DNA from: Moraxellaceae bacterium
GTDB taxonomy: Bacteria; Pseudomonadota; Gammaproteobacteria; Burkholderiales; Rhodocyclaceae
Reading direction: 5' to 3'
Assembly: GCA_031119205.1 (NCBI GenBank)
Contig: JAVHYF010000036.1
Coordinates: 1 to 35,473 of the forward strand
DNA: 35,473 nucleotides
Below, one piece after another: positions 23,409-30,605 of the stretch; the stretch's first letter is position 1, and the number at the start of each line of letters is the position of its first letter. The position numbers and the translations under genes were made by a program. The notes below the pieces were generated by a model. It was given only the letters and a program-made list of their open reading frames with translations, did no database searches and was not told where the DNA came from.

Positions 23409-23725
23409 TGCCTCCTAACAAGCCCCGGACATGGGGTCTTGTCTGAAGCATAGATAGCGCTCGGCATATTCCATTGTGCGGGCGCATATATGAGCTGCAT
23501 TCCTGATGCGGATCAAACGCTGCGGGCGCAATGGCCCGCGAATCCGCACTGCGTCGGCCTTCGTAGCCCATACCGCCGCCGCGGGTCACGGGCGGGCCTG
23601 AACGAAAGTAAAACCGTGTAAAAGCTGCCGTGCTTCGGTTTGACTGGTGCTAACGCCCTGTCAACCTTTCCGCAAAGGCCTCGTTAATGGCCCAGTGGCG
23701 AGCGTCCGCCACGCCTTCAAAGGAG
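23409..23725. other. Gene-free stretch between two small genes
   Basis: About 317 bp without a supported gene. It carries the ribosome-binding site of the leftward gene (23411-23416) and the upstream region of the rightward gene, with TTGACT at 23640-23645 as a possible -35 box but no matching -10 box. Imperfect inverted repeats (CAAGCCCC...GGGGTCTTG near 23419-23441) and AT-rich patches near 23475 are seen. No RNA gene is recognised. Confidence 0.4.
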
Positions 23726-24013
23726 ATGGCAGTGGGTAGTCTTTGCAACGAGTCCTACGAGGAATTCCTGGACTCATTGAAATCAGCCGGTATCGCGATC
23801 AGCAACGAAGAGAACTTGCGCGAACGTCTGGCGGAGACCCAACGGTGGCGCTACGCATTCATGAGTATGGCGCGCAACGGTAGTGCCATCGGTATCCGCT
23901 TCGTCAGCCGCGAGTCCCGCCCCGACGACAGTGCAATCCGCAGCGCCTTTGCGCGCCACGCCTTCCCTGACAGCGCCGAAGCAGTGTTTGCCGCCAGCCT
24001 GGCAAACAACTGA
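23726..24013 (+). CDS. Small hypothetical protein
   Basis: A protein of about 95 residues with no family I recognise. It is mostly helical (SYEEFLDSLKSAGIAISNEENLRERLAETQRWRYAFMSMARNG) with two further short helices near the C-terminus. It has no signal peptide or membrane helix. The start is ambiguous: AAAGGAG directly abuts ATG 23726, while it is 6 nt from an in-frame GTG at 23732, which may be the true start; the frame is also open from ATG 23687. A strong terminator follows, supporting a real transcript. Confidence 0.6.
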   Translation: MAVGSLCNESYEEFLDSLKSAGIAISNEENLRERLAETQRWRYAFMSMARNGSAIGIRFVSRESRPDDSAIRSAFARHAFPDSAEAVFAASLANN

Positions 24014-24048
24014 GAAACTCCGCACTGACTCCCAGTCGGAAGCAAGCA

Positions 24049-24078
24049 AAGGCAGACCCTCCGGTCTGCCTTTTCTAT
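24049..24078 (+). terminator. Rho-independent terminator
   Basis: An 11-bp perfect stem (24049-24059 with 24064-24074, AAAGGCAGACC/GGTCTGCCTTT) with a CTCC loop and a TTCTATTTG tail. It ends the small gene at 23726-24013. Confidence 0.88.
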
Positions 24079-24292
24079 TTGATGCTTCGCGTCGGCGTTT
24101 GCGCCCCGTAACGGACTGATCCCGTCCCGACCCCGCCCGCAAGTGGTGCGTTACCGACGCACACCACCCCGGAAAGCTCCCCCTGCCAGCCCACGCCGCA
24201 CGGACGCCGCTGCGGCACGATACTCGCTTGCCTCCGCGTCACCGGCCCGATGTACTCAACAGGGCTGCGACATCCACCGTGAGGAGAGCCGC

Positions 24293-25231
24293 ATGAAAAC
24301 CTTCATCCAGTCCACAGAGATCTGGACGCCCTCGCGCGACCGCAGCGTCCTCGAGTACCACGATGGCCTCTACGGTGAGCACAAGACTTTCCGTCTGGCC
24401 AGCGAGAAGATGTGCTTCGGTTACGACCAGGGCTTGCCGGGCAAAGCCTGGGCACAGCGCCGCCCCATCGTCCTCACCGATCTGCAGCAATCCTATTTCT
24501 TGCGCCGGGACGCGGCACGCGAGGCCGGCCTGACCTGCGGAGCCGCCATTCCGGTATTCGCAGGAGATTTCCTGCTCGCGGTACTTGTGTTCTATTGCGG
24601 CGACGACGAACTGCGCGTCGGCGCCATCGAGCTGTGGCACAACGACCCGGCACAGGCTCCCGACATGGGGTTGGTGGATGGCTATTTCGGCATCGCCGAG
24701 AGTTTCGAATGGGTGTCGCACCACACCCGCCTCATGAAAGGCTTCGGCCTGCCCGGGCTGGTGTGGCAGAGCGGCATGCCGGAAGTCATGGCCGACCTTG
24801 GCCACTCCAACCGTTTCGTCCGACGGGACGACGCGCGCCGCGTCGGCATCAACAAAGGACTTGGCCTGCCCTCCTTCGCGATTCCGGGCCAGCATTACGT
24901 AATGGGTTTCCTGTCCGCACTGGGCACCCCGATCGCGAGACGATTCGAGGTCTGGACACCGAACCAGGCTGGCGACGCCCTGATCCTGCGCGACGGCCAA
25001 TGCGACCGGAACCCGGCACTACGGGAAGACTACCGCTTCGTCGCCCTGGAACACGGCGCCGGCCTGCTCGGCCGCGTATGGGACAGCGGCCTGCCAGCGG
25101 TCAGCGAGCATATCGCCGACGAGGGCTCGCCCATCGGCGAGTCGGCCCGCAGATCCGGGCTCGATTCCATGGTCGCCATTCCCATCCTGGAAGCAGGCCA
25201 TTGCAAGGCCGTCGTGACCATGTACTTCTGA
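24293..25231 (+). CDS. Protein of three tandem GAF-like repeats
   Basis: A 312-residue protein made of three similar units of about 105 residues. Each unit starts with a short strand containing Trp (EIW at 9-11, ELW at 113-115, EVW at 219-221) and later has a G-x-x-G-x-x-W-x-x-G-x-P motif ([11 protein letters not shown] near 48, [11 protein letters not shown] near 153, [11 protein letters not shown] near 258), then an Arg/Ala helix, a Gly-Leu, and an IP strand ending in a hydrophobic run. The pattern matches a GAF-type sensor fold. There is no output domain, so it may bind a ligand and a partner. GAGGAG lies 6 nt before ATG 24293. The leader 24079-24292 contains an imperfect hairpin (24143-24167). 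Confidence 0.7.
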   Translation: MKTFIQSTEIWTPSRDRSVLEYHDGLYGEHKTFRLASEKMCFGYDQGLPGKAWAQRRPIVLTDLQQSYFLRRDAAREAGLTCGAAIPVFAGDFLLAVLVFYCGDDELRVGAIELWHNDPAQAPDMGLVDGYFGIAESFEWVSHHTRLMKGFGLPGLVWQSGMPEVMADLGHSNRFVRRDDARRVGINKGLGLPSFAIPGQHYVMGFLSALGTPIARRFEVWTPNQAGDALILRDGQCDRNPALREDYRFVALEHGAGLLGRVWDSGLPAVSEHIADEGSPIGESARRSGLDSMVAIPILEAGHCKAVVTMYF

Positions 25232-25294
25232 GCGCCGGCCATCTGTCGAAACGCCCAGATGCTTATCGCAAATAGGACTTGCGCAGCCGTCAAC

Positions 25295-25322
25295 TTGCGT
25301 GCACAGTGCGATTTCCGAGAAT
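25295..25322 (+). promoter_or_regulatory. Possible cspA promoter with overlapping palindrome
   Basis: TTGCGT (25295-25300), 16 bp, GAGAAT (25317-25322). A perfect 7-6-7 inverted repeat TGCGATT-TCCGAG-AATCGCA (25307-25326) overlaps it. If real, the cspA leader would be about 130 nt, the long 5' leader typical of cold-shock genes. Confidence 0.35.
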
Positions 25323-25457
25323 CGCAGTCGTGTTGTTGTGTCTGGCTCGCGGTGTCGCTCTAGCGGTACTCCAGTTCGTCCTCTTACGTCCCTCGTGATT
25401 TTCGCTGTTGCGGGTTTCCCGCGTTTTTCATCAATACATTCATCAGGACATTTCAAA

Positions 25458-25664
25458 ATGGCAACTGGTACCGTCAAGTGGTTCAATGACTCCAAGGGCT
25501 TCGGCTTCATCACTCCGGATGGTGGCGGCGACGACCTGTTCGCGCACTTCTCCGCAATCCAGAGCAAGGGCTTCCGCTCGCTGAAGGAAAACCAGCGCGT
25601 GACTTTCGATGTGACGACCGGCCCGAAGGGCAAGCAAGCGTCGAACATCCAGATCGCCGAGTAA
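25458..25664 (+). CDS. cspA: Cold-shock protein (CspA family)
   Basis: A 68-residue single cold-shock domain. Both RNA-binding motifs are intact: GFGFI (RNP1, about residues 16-20) and DLFAHFSAI (RNP2, about residues 28-36). Such proteins bind single-stranded RNA and melt secondary structure at low temperature. A long leader (25232-25457) without any reading frame of note precedes it, as is usual for cold-inducible csp genes. AGGA lies 9 nt upstream of the ATG. A strong terminator follows and the IF-1 gene comes next. Confidence 0.95.
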   Translation: MATGTVKWFNDSKGFGFITPDGGGDDLFAHFSAIQSKGFRSLKENQRVTFDVTTGPKGKQASNIQIAE

Positions 25665-25683
25665 GGTTTCCTCCGCGTTCGAC

Positions 25684-25712
25684 AAAAAAGCCCGGCTCTG
25701 CCGGGCTTTTTT
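25684..25712 (+). terminator. Rho-independent terminator of cspA
   Basis: A stem AAAAAAGCCCGGC/GCCGGGCTTTTTT (25684-25696 with 25700-25712) and a TCT loop, with a T run inside the right arm. It lies 20 bp after the cspA stop. Confidence 0.92.
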
Positions 25713-25814
25713 GCTTTCATGCTGATACTGTGGGCGCCGTAGTACCACCCTCATCCGGACACGTTTTCGTGTTCAATGCCTGGCTCTCCCCGAGCCCCAA
25801 CAGGAGGCTGATCC

Positions 25815-26084
25815 TTGGCCAAAGAAGAACTACTGGAACTGAGCGGCACGGTGAACGAAGTGCTACCCGACACCCGTTTCCGCGTCACGCTGGAAAACGG
25901 CATCGAAGTCATTGCCTACGTGGCAGGCAAGATGCGCAAGCACCGCATCCGCATCCTGGCAGGCGACAAGGTGGACATCGAAATGTCGCCCTACGACCTG
26001 ACCAAAGCCCGCATCACCTTCCGCCACATCGAGAATCGTGGCGCGATGACGGGCGGCGCTCCGCGCACCAACTATCGCCGCTGA
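25815..26084 (+). CDS. infA: Translation initiation factor IF-1 with TTG start codon
   Basis: An 89-residue IF-1 (OB fold: [23 protein letters not shown]...[39 protein letters not shown]-like order). It binds the ribosomal A site during initiation. It has a C-terminal extension of about 17 residues ([17 protein letters not shown]) beyond the canonical 72, as in the second IF-1 copies of betaproteobacteria. The start codon is TTG: AGGAGG lies 7 nt upstream and a TGA in the same frame (25809-25811) excludes any upstream start. No in-frame ATG precedes the conserved N-terminus. It sits directly after cspA, linking two cold-related translation genes. Confidence 0.95.
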   Translation: MAKEELLELSGTVNEVLPDTRFRVTLENGIEVIAYVAGKMRKHRIRILAGDKVDIEMSPYDLTKARITFRHIENRGAMTGGAPRTNYRR

Positions 26085-26105
26085 GCGACACCGCCAGCGC
26101 CGGCC

Positions 26106-26345
26106 CTAGTCGACCGGCGCAAAGCGCGGCTGGCGGTGTCCATCGATCACCACCTCTTCGATGAACATCGCCAGCGGCCGCACCCACAGGTCTCCGGCTC
26201 CGTACTGCGGACGATAGACCACCAGCGTCTCAAGCGTTTCGCTATGACGCGCGAGCCCCAGCACCTCGTACTCGCCGCCCTTGTAGTGCCTGTAGCGTCC
26301 GCAACGGAACACTGGCAGCGGCGGCAGATCATCGCTCATATCCAT
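26106..26345 (-). CDS. DUF1653 family protein
   Basis: A 79-residue protein matching DUF1653: RCGRYRHYKGGEYEVLGLARHSETLE, VVYRPQYGAGDLWVRPLAMFIEEV. The fold should be a small beta barrel of unknown function. It lies 11 bp after the ParA-type ATPase gene, with which it is probably cotranscribed, and converges with infA (21 bp apart). GAGG lies a few bases before ATG 26345; ATG 26339 is an alternative. Confidence 0.9.
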   Translation of the reverse strand: MDMSDDLPPLPVFRCGRYRHYKGGEYEVLGLARHSETLETLVVYRPQYGAGDLWVRPLAMFIEEVVIDGHRQPRFAPVD

Positions 26346-26356
26346 ATCCGCCTCGC

Positions 26357-27082
26357 TCAGCGCCGCAGGTAGTCAGGCACCGAGGCCACGACCGGACGGA
26401 TGCGTTCGTCGGTCTCGACCGTGCGGGCCGCCGGTGCCGGCTCGGCCTCGCGCGCCAGCGTAGCGTCCAGCAAAGCCACCACGGCAGCCCACTCCTGCAG
26501 GTAGTCGGCCACTTTCGCGGGCGGATAGTCGAACAGCGCCAGGCCCTGCTCAAGGCAGCGACTGTAGGCTTGAGCTGCCTTGATGCTGCCCAGGTAGTTC
26601 AGTTCAAGTCCGGCCGCCCAGCGCTGCAGGGCCTCCCCATTGCGTGTACGGCCGTCGATGCGCATGCCGAGGCAAGCCAGCATGCACTTGCCGGTAGCAA
26701 TCCGCGGAAAGCTGCGTAGCTCCTTGATGCTGTCCGCCGCGGCCGCACGATCGAACACCGAAGTCGTCGCGGGAACGATGATGGCATCGGCATACTGCGC
26801 CACCTTCATCAGGCCGATGCCCTGGAACCCGCCCGGCGTATCCAGCACCACATGCTTCACACCTGCCGGCGGGCGGGCGAAGTTGCGGTCATCGATGGTC
26901 CAGCCATGGATATGCGGCCGGCTGTCCGGGCGCAGGCTCAGCCACAAGCGGGACGACTGCTGGCGATCCACGTCGCCGAGCATCACCTCCAGGCCCTTCG
27001 ATGCAAGATAGGCGGCCACGTGTGTCGCCACCGTAGACTTGCCGACTCCGCCCTTGCGATTCACGACTGCGAAAACCGCCAT
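26357..27082 (-). CDS. ParA/MinD-type ATPase
   Basis: A 241-residue P-loop ATPase. The deviant Walker A motif KGGVGKST (residues 10-17, signature Lys10) and the Walker B-like VVLDTPGG are clear, followed by IIVPATTSVFDRAAA (the switch/dimer region of ParA relatives). Such proteins position DNA, proteins or organelles by ATP-driven dimerisation on DNA or membrane. No ParB-like partner or parS-like repeat is nearby, and the downstream neighbour is a DUF1653 protein, so its cargo is unknown. The start at 27082 begins directly with the Walker strand; the longer open frame upstream is not supported. Confidence 0.88.
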   Translation of the reverse strand: MAVFAVVNRKGGVGKSTVATHVAAYLASKGLEVMLGDVDRQQSSRLWLSLRPDSRPHIHGWTIDDRNFARPPAGVKHVVLDTPGGFQGIGLMKVAQYADAIIVPATTSVFDRAAAADSIKELRSFPRIATGKCMLACLGMRIDGRTRNGEALQRWAAGLELNYLGSIKAAQAYSRCLEQGLALFDYPPAKVADYLQEWAAVVALLDATLAREAEPAPAARTVETDERIRPVVASVPDYLRR

Positions 27083-27350
27083 CGACCCGAGCTCCCGATT
27101 CCCGCCCCCGCTGCGCTCCACCGGGGAAGCGCGCCGGACGTACATGCCAGAGGGTGACATCCGCGCCAGGCAAAGCACAGCCGCGGCGCAGCATTGTCGT
27201 GACCACAGCGTAACAGGATGGCGCGCAATCATGACAGCGCCCATCCCGCATGGCAGGCATGCGACGACGACCGTACCCGGAACTTCGCGCGCCGGTCGCC
27301 AGTCCAGCGAGGAACAACACACAACCCATTCCCCAAAAGAAGGAGACGTC

Positions 27351-28058
27351 ATGACACTACCCAAGCTCATCCTGTTGCCAGGCCTGCTCAACGACGGCCG
27401 CGTCTGGCAGCACCAGATTGAACAGTTGTCGCACCAGGCGCATGTCACCGTGGGCGACATCGGTCAGGCCGATTCGGTGGATAGCCTTGCGCGCCAGGTG
27501 CTGGCGGCCGTGCCGGACGGCCCCTTCGCCGTCGCCGGGCTGTCCATGGGTGGCTACGTCGCGCTGGAGATCATGCGGCAGGCGCCGCAGCGCGTACTGG
27601 GGCTGGCACTGATCGGCACCAACGCACGCCCGGACACGGCTGAAGGAAGCGAGGGACGGCGCAAGCAGATGCAGCAGGCCGAGACGGACTTCGAGGGTGT
27701 GCTGGCAGCGCTGCTACCGAAGATGGTTCATCCGGACCACGTAGATGATCCGCAGCGCGGCGGCCTGTTCCTGCGTATGGCGCGCGATGCGGGGGTGGGC
27801 GTGTTCAAACGTCAGCAACTGGCCAACATCCATCGCGTGGACAGCCGGCCCTTTCTCGCCCAGATCACCTGCCCGACCCTCGTGCTCCATGGGCGTCAGG
27901 ATGTCGTGATGCCAGCTGCGGTACAGGAAGAGCTGGTCGCCGGTATCGGCGGTGCGCAACACAGGGTCGTCGACCACTGCGGCCACCTGGCGCCGATGGA
28001 GCAGCCCGCAGCCGTCACCACGGCGATGGCGGAATGGCTGGACCGGATCACCGCCTGA
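27351..28058 (+). CDS. Alpha/beta hydrolase
   Basis: A 235-residue hydrolase of the alpha/beta fold. The nucleophile elbow GLSMG (Ser65), the acid Asp184 (HGRQDVVMP) and the base His212 (DHCGHLAPME) form a complete triad. N-terminal LILLPGLLNDGRVW contains the oxyanion-loop sequence. It should be a cytoplasmic esterase or related hydrolase of unknown substrate. AAGGAG lies 5-6 nt before ATG 27351. It is a single gene, divergent from the ParA gene and convergent with the acyltransferase gene. Confidence 0.92.
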   Translation: MTLPKLILLPGLLNDGRVWQHQIEQLSHQAHVTVGDIGQADSVDSLARQVLAAVPDGPFAVAGLSMGGYVALEIMRQAPQRVLGLALIGTNARPDTAEGSEGRRKQMQQAETDFEGVLAALLPKMVHPDHVDDPQRGGLFLRMARDAGVGVFKRQQLANIHRVDSRPFLAQITCPTLVLHGRQDVVMPAAVQEELVAGIGGAQHRVVDHCGHLAPMEQPAAVTTAMAEWLDRITA

Positions 28059-28076
28059 CGCCGTTACGGGCGTGAG

Positions 28077-28754
28077 TCAGCGCGCGACGGCCAGCTCCGG
28101 CAATTGGCAGGCCGCGCTCAGGCGACGCAACAATGCCTGGGCGCGCTGGCTGAGTGGCGGGGTGGAATCCGTGATGCTGCGATGGAGCAGCTGCGCCGGC
28201 GCACCGACACGCTGGCAGGTACGCACAGGCCCCAACCGCCTGAAGCCGAGCAGTTCGCAATAGAAGGCGGCATGGCGGGGATGGGTTTCCATCACCACGT
28301 CCGTCAGGTCACCGACATGACTGATGAGTACCGCCGCCAGCTCGCCCAGCACATGGACGATAGGCAGACAGGAGTCCACGGCCAGTCGGCAGAATTCGCC
28401 GATGCGGGCACCATCAGCCCGCAGGGCATCCAGCTCCTGTCCGTACTGGGCATCTGCAAACAGACCATCGCCCCCGTCGCAGCGCAGGCTGAGCGTGCCG
28501 ACCGCCTGTGGGCCCAGCAGCGCAAGCGCTGACAGATGTCTGGCCTCACCCGCTGACCAGGTTCGCAAACCCGCCTCGCCATACCGACGCGCCAGCAACT
28601 CGCCAGCCCGCCGCACCTGCCAGTCTTCGTGAGCAAGGTCGACACTCAGCCCCCCTGCACCTGCCACGGCGGATTCCTGCCTCCGGGCACCATGCCAGCG
28701 ACCATTGCTGGCCGGCGGAAACAACGGAGAGGATCGGGAGAGACATGTGCTCAT
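28077..28754 (-). CDS. N-acyl amino acid synthase (FeeM)-like GNAT acyltransferase
   Basis: A 225-residue protein resembling the FeeM-like acyltransferases (including the acyltransferases associated with PEP-CTERM/exosortase loci). It has GEFCRLAVDSCLP (residues 119-131) and HPRHAAFYCELLGF (158-171), the two hallmark segments of that group. Relatives join a long-chain acyl group to an amino acid using acyl carrier protein. The N-terminal 40 residues are low-complexity and may not be part of the fold. ATG 28754 is chosen because a sigma54-like promoter at 28790-28803 would start transcription near 28778; a TTG at 28793 is possible but less likely. No clear Shine-Dalgarno precedes the ATG. No exosortase gene is in the window. 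Confidence 0.65.
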   Translation of the reverse strand: MSTCLSRSSPLFPPASNGRWHGARRQESAVAGAGGLSVDLAHEDWQVRRAGELLARRYGEAGLRTWSAGEARHLSALALLGPQAVGTLSLRCDGGDGLFADAQYGQELDALRADGARIGEFCRLAVDSCLPIVHVLGELAAVLISHVGDLTDVVMETHPRHAAFYCELLGFRRLGPVRTCQRVGAPAQLLHRSITDSTPPLSQRAQALLRRLSAACQLPELAVAR

Positions 28755-28789
28755 GAGCGGCACCGGTGCTACGAAACTGCCACCTTGCA

Positions 28790-28803
28790 GCAAGTCGCAT
28801 ACC
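28790..28803 (-). promoter_or_regulatory. Sigma54-like (-24/-12) promoter of the acyltransferase gene
   Basis: On the minus strand GGG-TATGCGAC-TTGCT: GG at 28803-28802, ten bases, GC at 28791-28790, the invariant GG-N10-GC of RpoN promoters. The TTGCT half matches the consensus exactly and the -24 half matches only partly (GGTATG where GGCACG is expected). Start of transcription would be near 28778, 24 nt before ATG 28754. Confidence 0.45.
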
Positions 28804-28868
28804 CGAAAGGGAAAGCTTCGTGAAATCAGTCACGTAGTCTGATATTTACGCCTTGCAAGCACGGCACA

Positions 28869-28886
28869 TGTCGCCAATAAGCGACA
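28869..28886. promoter_or_regulatory. Palindromic site 1, TGTCGC-N6-GCGACA
   Basis: TGTCGC (28869-28874), CAATAA, GCGACA (28881-28886): a perfect 6-6-6 dyad. Its centre is about 100 bp upstream of the predicted start of transcription of the acyltransferase gene, a usual place for an enhancer-binding activator of sigma54 promoters. The same site occurs at 28970-28987. Confidence 0.6.
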
Positions 28887-28928
28887 GTTCGCGAGGCAGA
28901 ACGCCGCCAGAATTCAGGCAGCATCGAT

Positions 28929-28944
28929 GTCAGCCTTATCTGAC
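28929..28944. promoter_or_regulatory. Related dyad, GTCAG-N6-CTGAC
   Basis: GTCAG (28929-28933), CCTTAT, CTGAC (28940-28944). It keeps the 6-nt spacer of the two flanking sites, but the half-sites differ (GTCAG instead of GTCGC). It may be a weaker copy of the same site. Confidence 0.35.
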
Positions 28945-28969
28945 GCCCCTTGGCGACAGACTGGGTATG

Positions 28970-28987
28970 TGTCGCTTTATAGCGACA
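28970..28987. promoter_or_regulatory. Palindromic site 2, TGTCGC-N6-GCGACA
   Basis: TGTCGC (28970-28975), TTTATA, GCGACA (28982-28987), an exact match to site 1 in both half-sites and in spacer length. A single half-site GCGACA also lies at 28953-28958. Confidence 0.6.
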
Positions 28988-29012
28988 GGCACTGCCGCTG
29001 CCGGGCAGTGCC
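28988..29012 (-). terminator. Hairpin after the M48-like gene
   Basis: GGCACTGCC (28988-28996) pairs with GGCAGTGCC (29004-29012) around a 7-nt loop. It lies 12 bp after the stop of the M48-like gene. There is no T run on the minus strand, so it may be a transcript-end hairpin only. Confidence 0.4.
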
Positions 29013-29024
29013 TTGCGGCCATGT

Positions 29025-30527
29025 TCAGGCCGCTGCCGCTTCGCCCAACAATCGGCGATAGGCACTGGCCCGCTCGCGCTTGCCGTGACGCTCGCTCATT
29101 TCCAGAGCGATCTCCGCGGCCTCCGCGGCCCGCATCACGTCGCGCGTCATCACCAGTTCCAGATACTGCAGTGCCTCGACGTCGTCATGCTCGAGCAGGG
29201 TTTGCGCCAGCATCCAGGCTGTTTCCGCCGTGCCCTGCGGGTGCTCCGCCGCACGCCGCAGCAACGGCAAGGCGCGAACCCGGTCACCGGTGGTGAGTAA
29301 TGCGCCGGCATAGCGACCCAGTGTTTCGACCGAAACATCGGCCAGGTCCGGTTCGCCAAAGTTGGCCAACCAGAGACGCGCGTTCTGCACGTCCTCGTGA
29401 CGCTTGCGCCACACCGGGCCGATCTGCTCCAGCCACGCTTCGTCGAGCGCCTGGACGACCGGTTTGAGCCGGGAGCCCAGCATCTGTTCCGCCGCCGTAT
29501 GCTCAGGCATGCCGACGAAGCTCGCCGCCTGCCCCACCGCGGCCAGCCGCTCGGGCAGCGGCGGCGATGGAGCCTCGGGCTGCGCCTTGCGGGTCTGTTC
29601 GTCCTTCAGCGTCCGTTGCAGGGCGATACTGCGATCCGCCTGCCGGAAAGCTGTGGCCATGTGGCGATGCGGCAGCTTCTGCGGCGTCGCATCGTCGTCG
29701 GCGTGGCGCATCAACTCCGGCCAGAAAAATTCGTCCACCCAGCGCGCCAGCACCGTGGAACGCAGCATGGCCTGGGCAGTGCGGTCCGGGCCAGCGATGG
29801 TGGCGACCTCGGCGTCCGTTTTGAGCGCCAGTTCGCGCGCGAGGCACAAGGTATAGGCCTGCACGTACAGCCAGCGACGGCGCAGATAGCCAGTCACCAG
29901 GCGGTTGAGAAAGCCTGGCTCATCCGGCAGGGCAGCCACATAGCGCGGCCAGAATGCGCGCGACCGCATGAACCACGATTCCACGGCCCCCTGCCGCTTG
30001 CCGAAGCGGGCGTACTCGAGCGCGATACCGGCCGTGGCCTGCTTGGGCGACAAGGCTTGCAGCCACGGCAGGCCAACTACCAGCACATGGCGAACAGGGC
30101 CGAAGAGCCCCCAGCGCGGGTAGGCCAGGATGCTGACCGCGCACTGTTCATCGATGACGATCTCGTCGATACGTGGGGCCTGCAGCTTCGTAGCAAGCTT
30201 GTTCAGCGTGCGTCGCAGCTTGTCGCCCCCCTCGTCGTCCTCGTCCAGTGGATATCCATCCGGCTGTGGTAACTCGACCCACAGCGTCATGGTCACCAGG
30301 ATTGCCATGAACAACCCGGCCAGCGCCATCAGCTTGCCCGCAAGCCCGTCCGCTGCGGTGGCGAAGCCCAACGCCATCAACAGCACGCAAGCCAGGTAAA
30401 GGCCGGCGACATACCCGGGCAGGCTCGCCGCCACCATGAGCGCGCGGCGGCGATAAGCCGCCGGCGCATCGTGGGCGTCGAGGCTCAGGCGGGCGATCAG
30501 CTTGCGATACGGGGCCAGCGGGGACAT
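29025..30527 (-). CDS. Membrane M48-peptidase-like protein lacking the zinc motif
   Basis: A 500-residue protein. Two transmembrane helices lie at about residues 28-55 and 62-86, followed by a domain that aligns by eye with M48-type peptidases: VLVVGLPWLQALSPKQATAGIAL leads directly to the place of HExxH, where the sequence is LEYAR (residues 170-174); SWFMRSRAFWPRY follows as in active relatives. Neither zinc histidine is present, so it is predicted to be inactive as a zinc protease. The C-terminal third (about 370-500) has TPR-like helices (LGRYAGALLTTGDRVRALPLLRRAAEHPQG). The ATG at 30527 is preferred to TTG 30560. It sits between the acyltransferase and a metallophosphoesterase, all on the minus strand. 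Confidence 0.7.
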   Translation of the reverse strand: MSPLAPYRKLIARLSLDAHDAPAAYRRRALMVAASLPGYVAGLYLACVLLMALGFATAADGLAGKLMALAGLFMAILVTMTLWVELPQPDGYPLDEDDEGGDKLRRTLNKLATKLQAPRIDEIVIDEQCAVSILAYPRWGLFGPVRHVLVVGLPWLQALSPKQATAGIALEYARFGKRQGAVESWFMRSRAFWPRYVAALPDEPGFLNRLVTGYLRRRWLYVQAYTLCLARELALKTDAEVATIAGPDRTAQAMLRSTVLARWVDEFFWPELMRHADDDATPQKLPHRHMATAFRQADRSIALQRTLKDEQTRKAQPEAPSPPLPERLAAVGQAASFVGMPEHTAAEQMLGSRLKPVVQALDEAWLEQIGPVWRKRHEDVQNARLWLANFGEPDLADVSVETLGRYAGALLTTGDRVRALPLLRRAAEHPQGTAETAWMLAQTLLEHDDVEALQYLELVMTRDVMRAAEAAEIALEMSERHGKRERASAYRRLLGEAAAA

Positions 30528-30605
30528 GAAAGAGCGAGATTGTGAAAAATCGATTCGCAATCATCCCGCGCTCCGGCCTTGTCAGGCAATTCCGCCCATC
30601 AGTTG

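Noticed and set aside
28819-28834. Inverted repeat CGTGA-N6-TCACG
   Set aside because: It lies between the sigma54-like promoter and the palindromic sites, but is short and differs in sequence from them; not enough to call a site.
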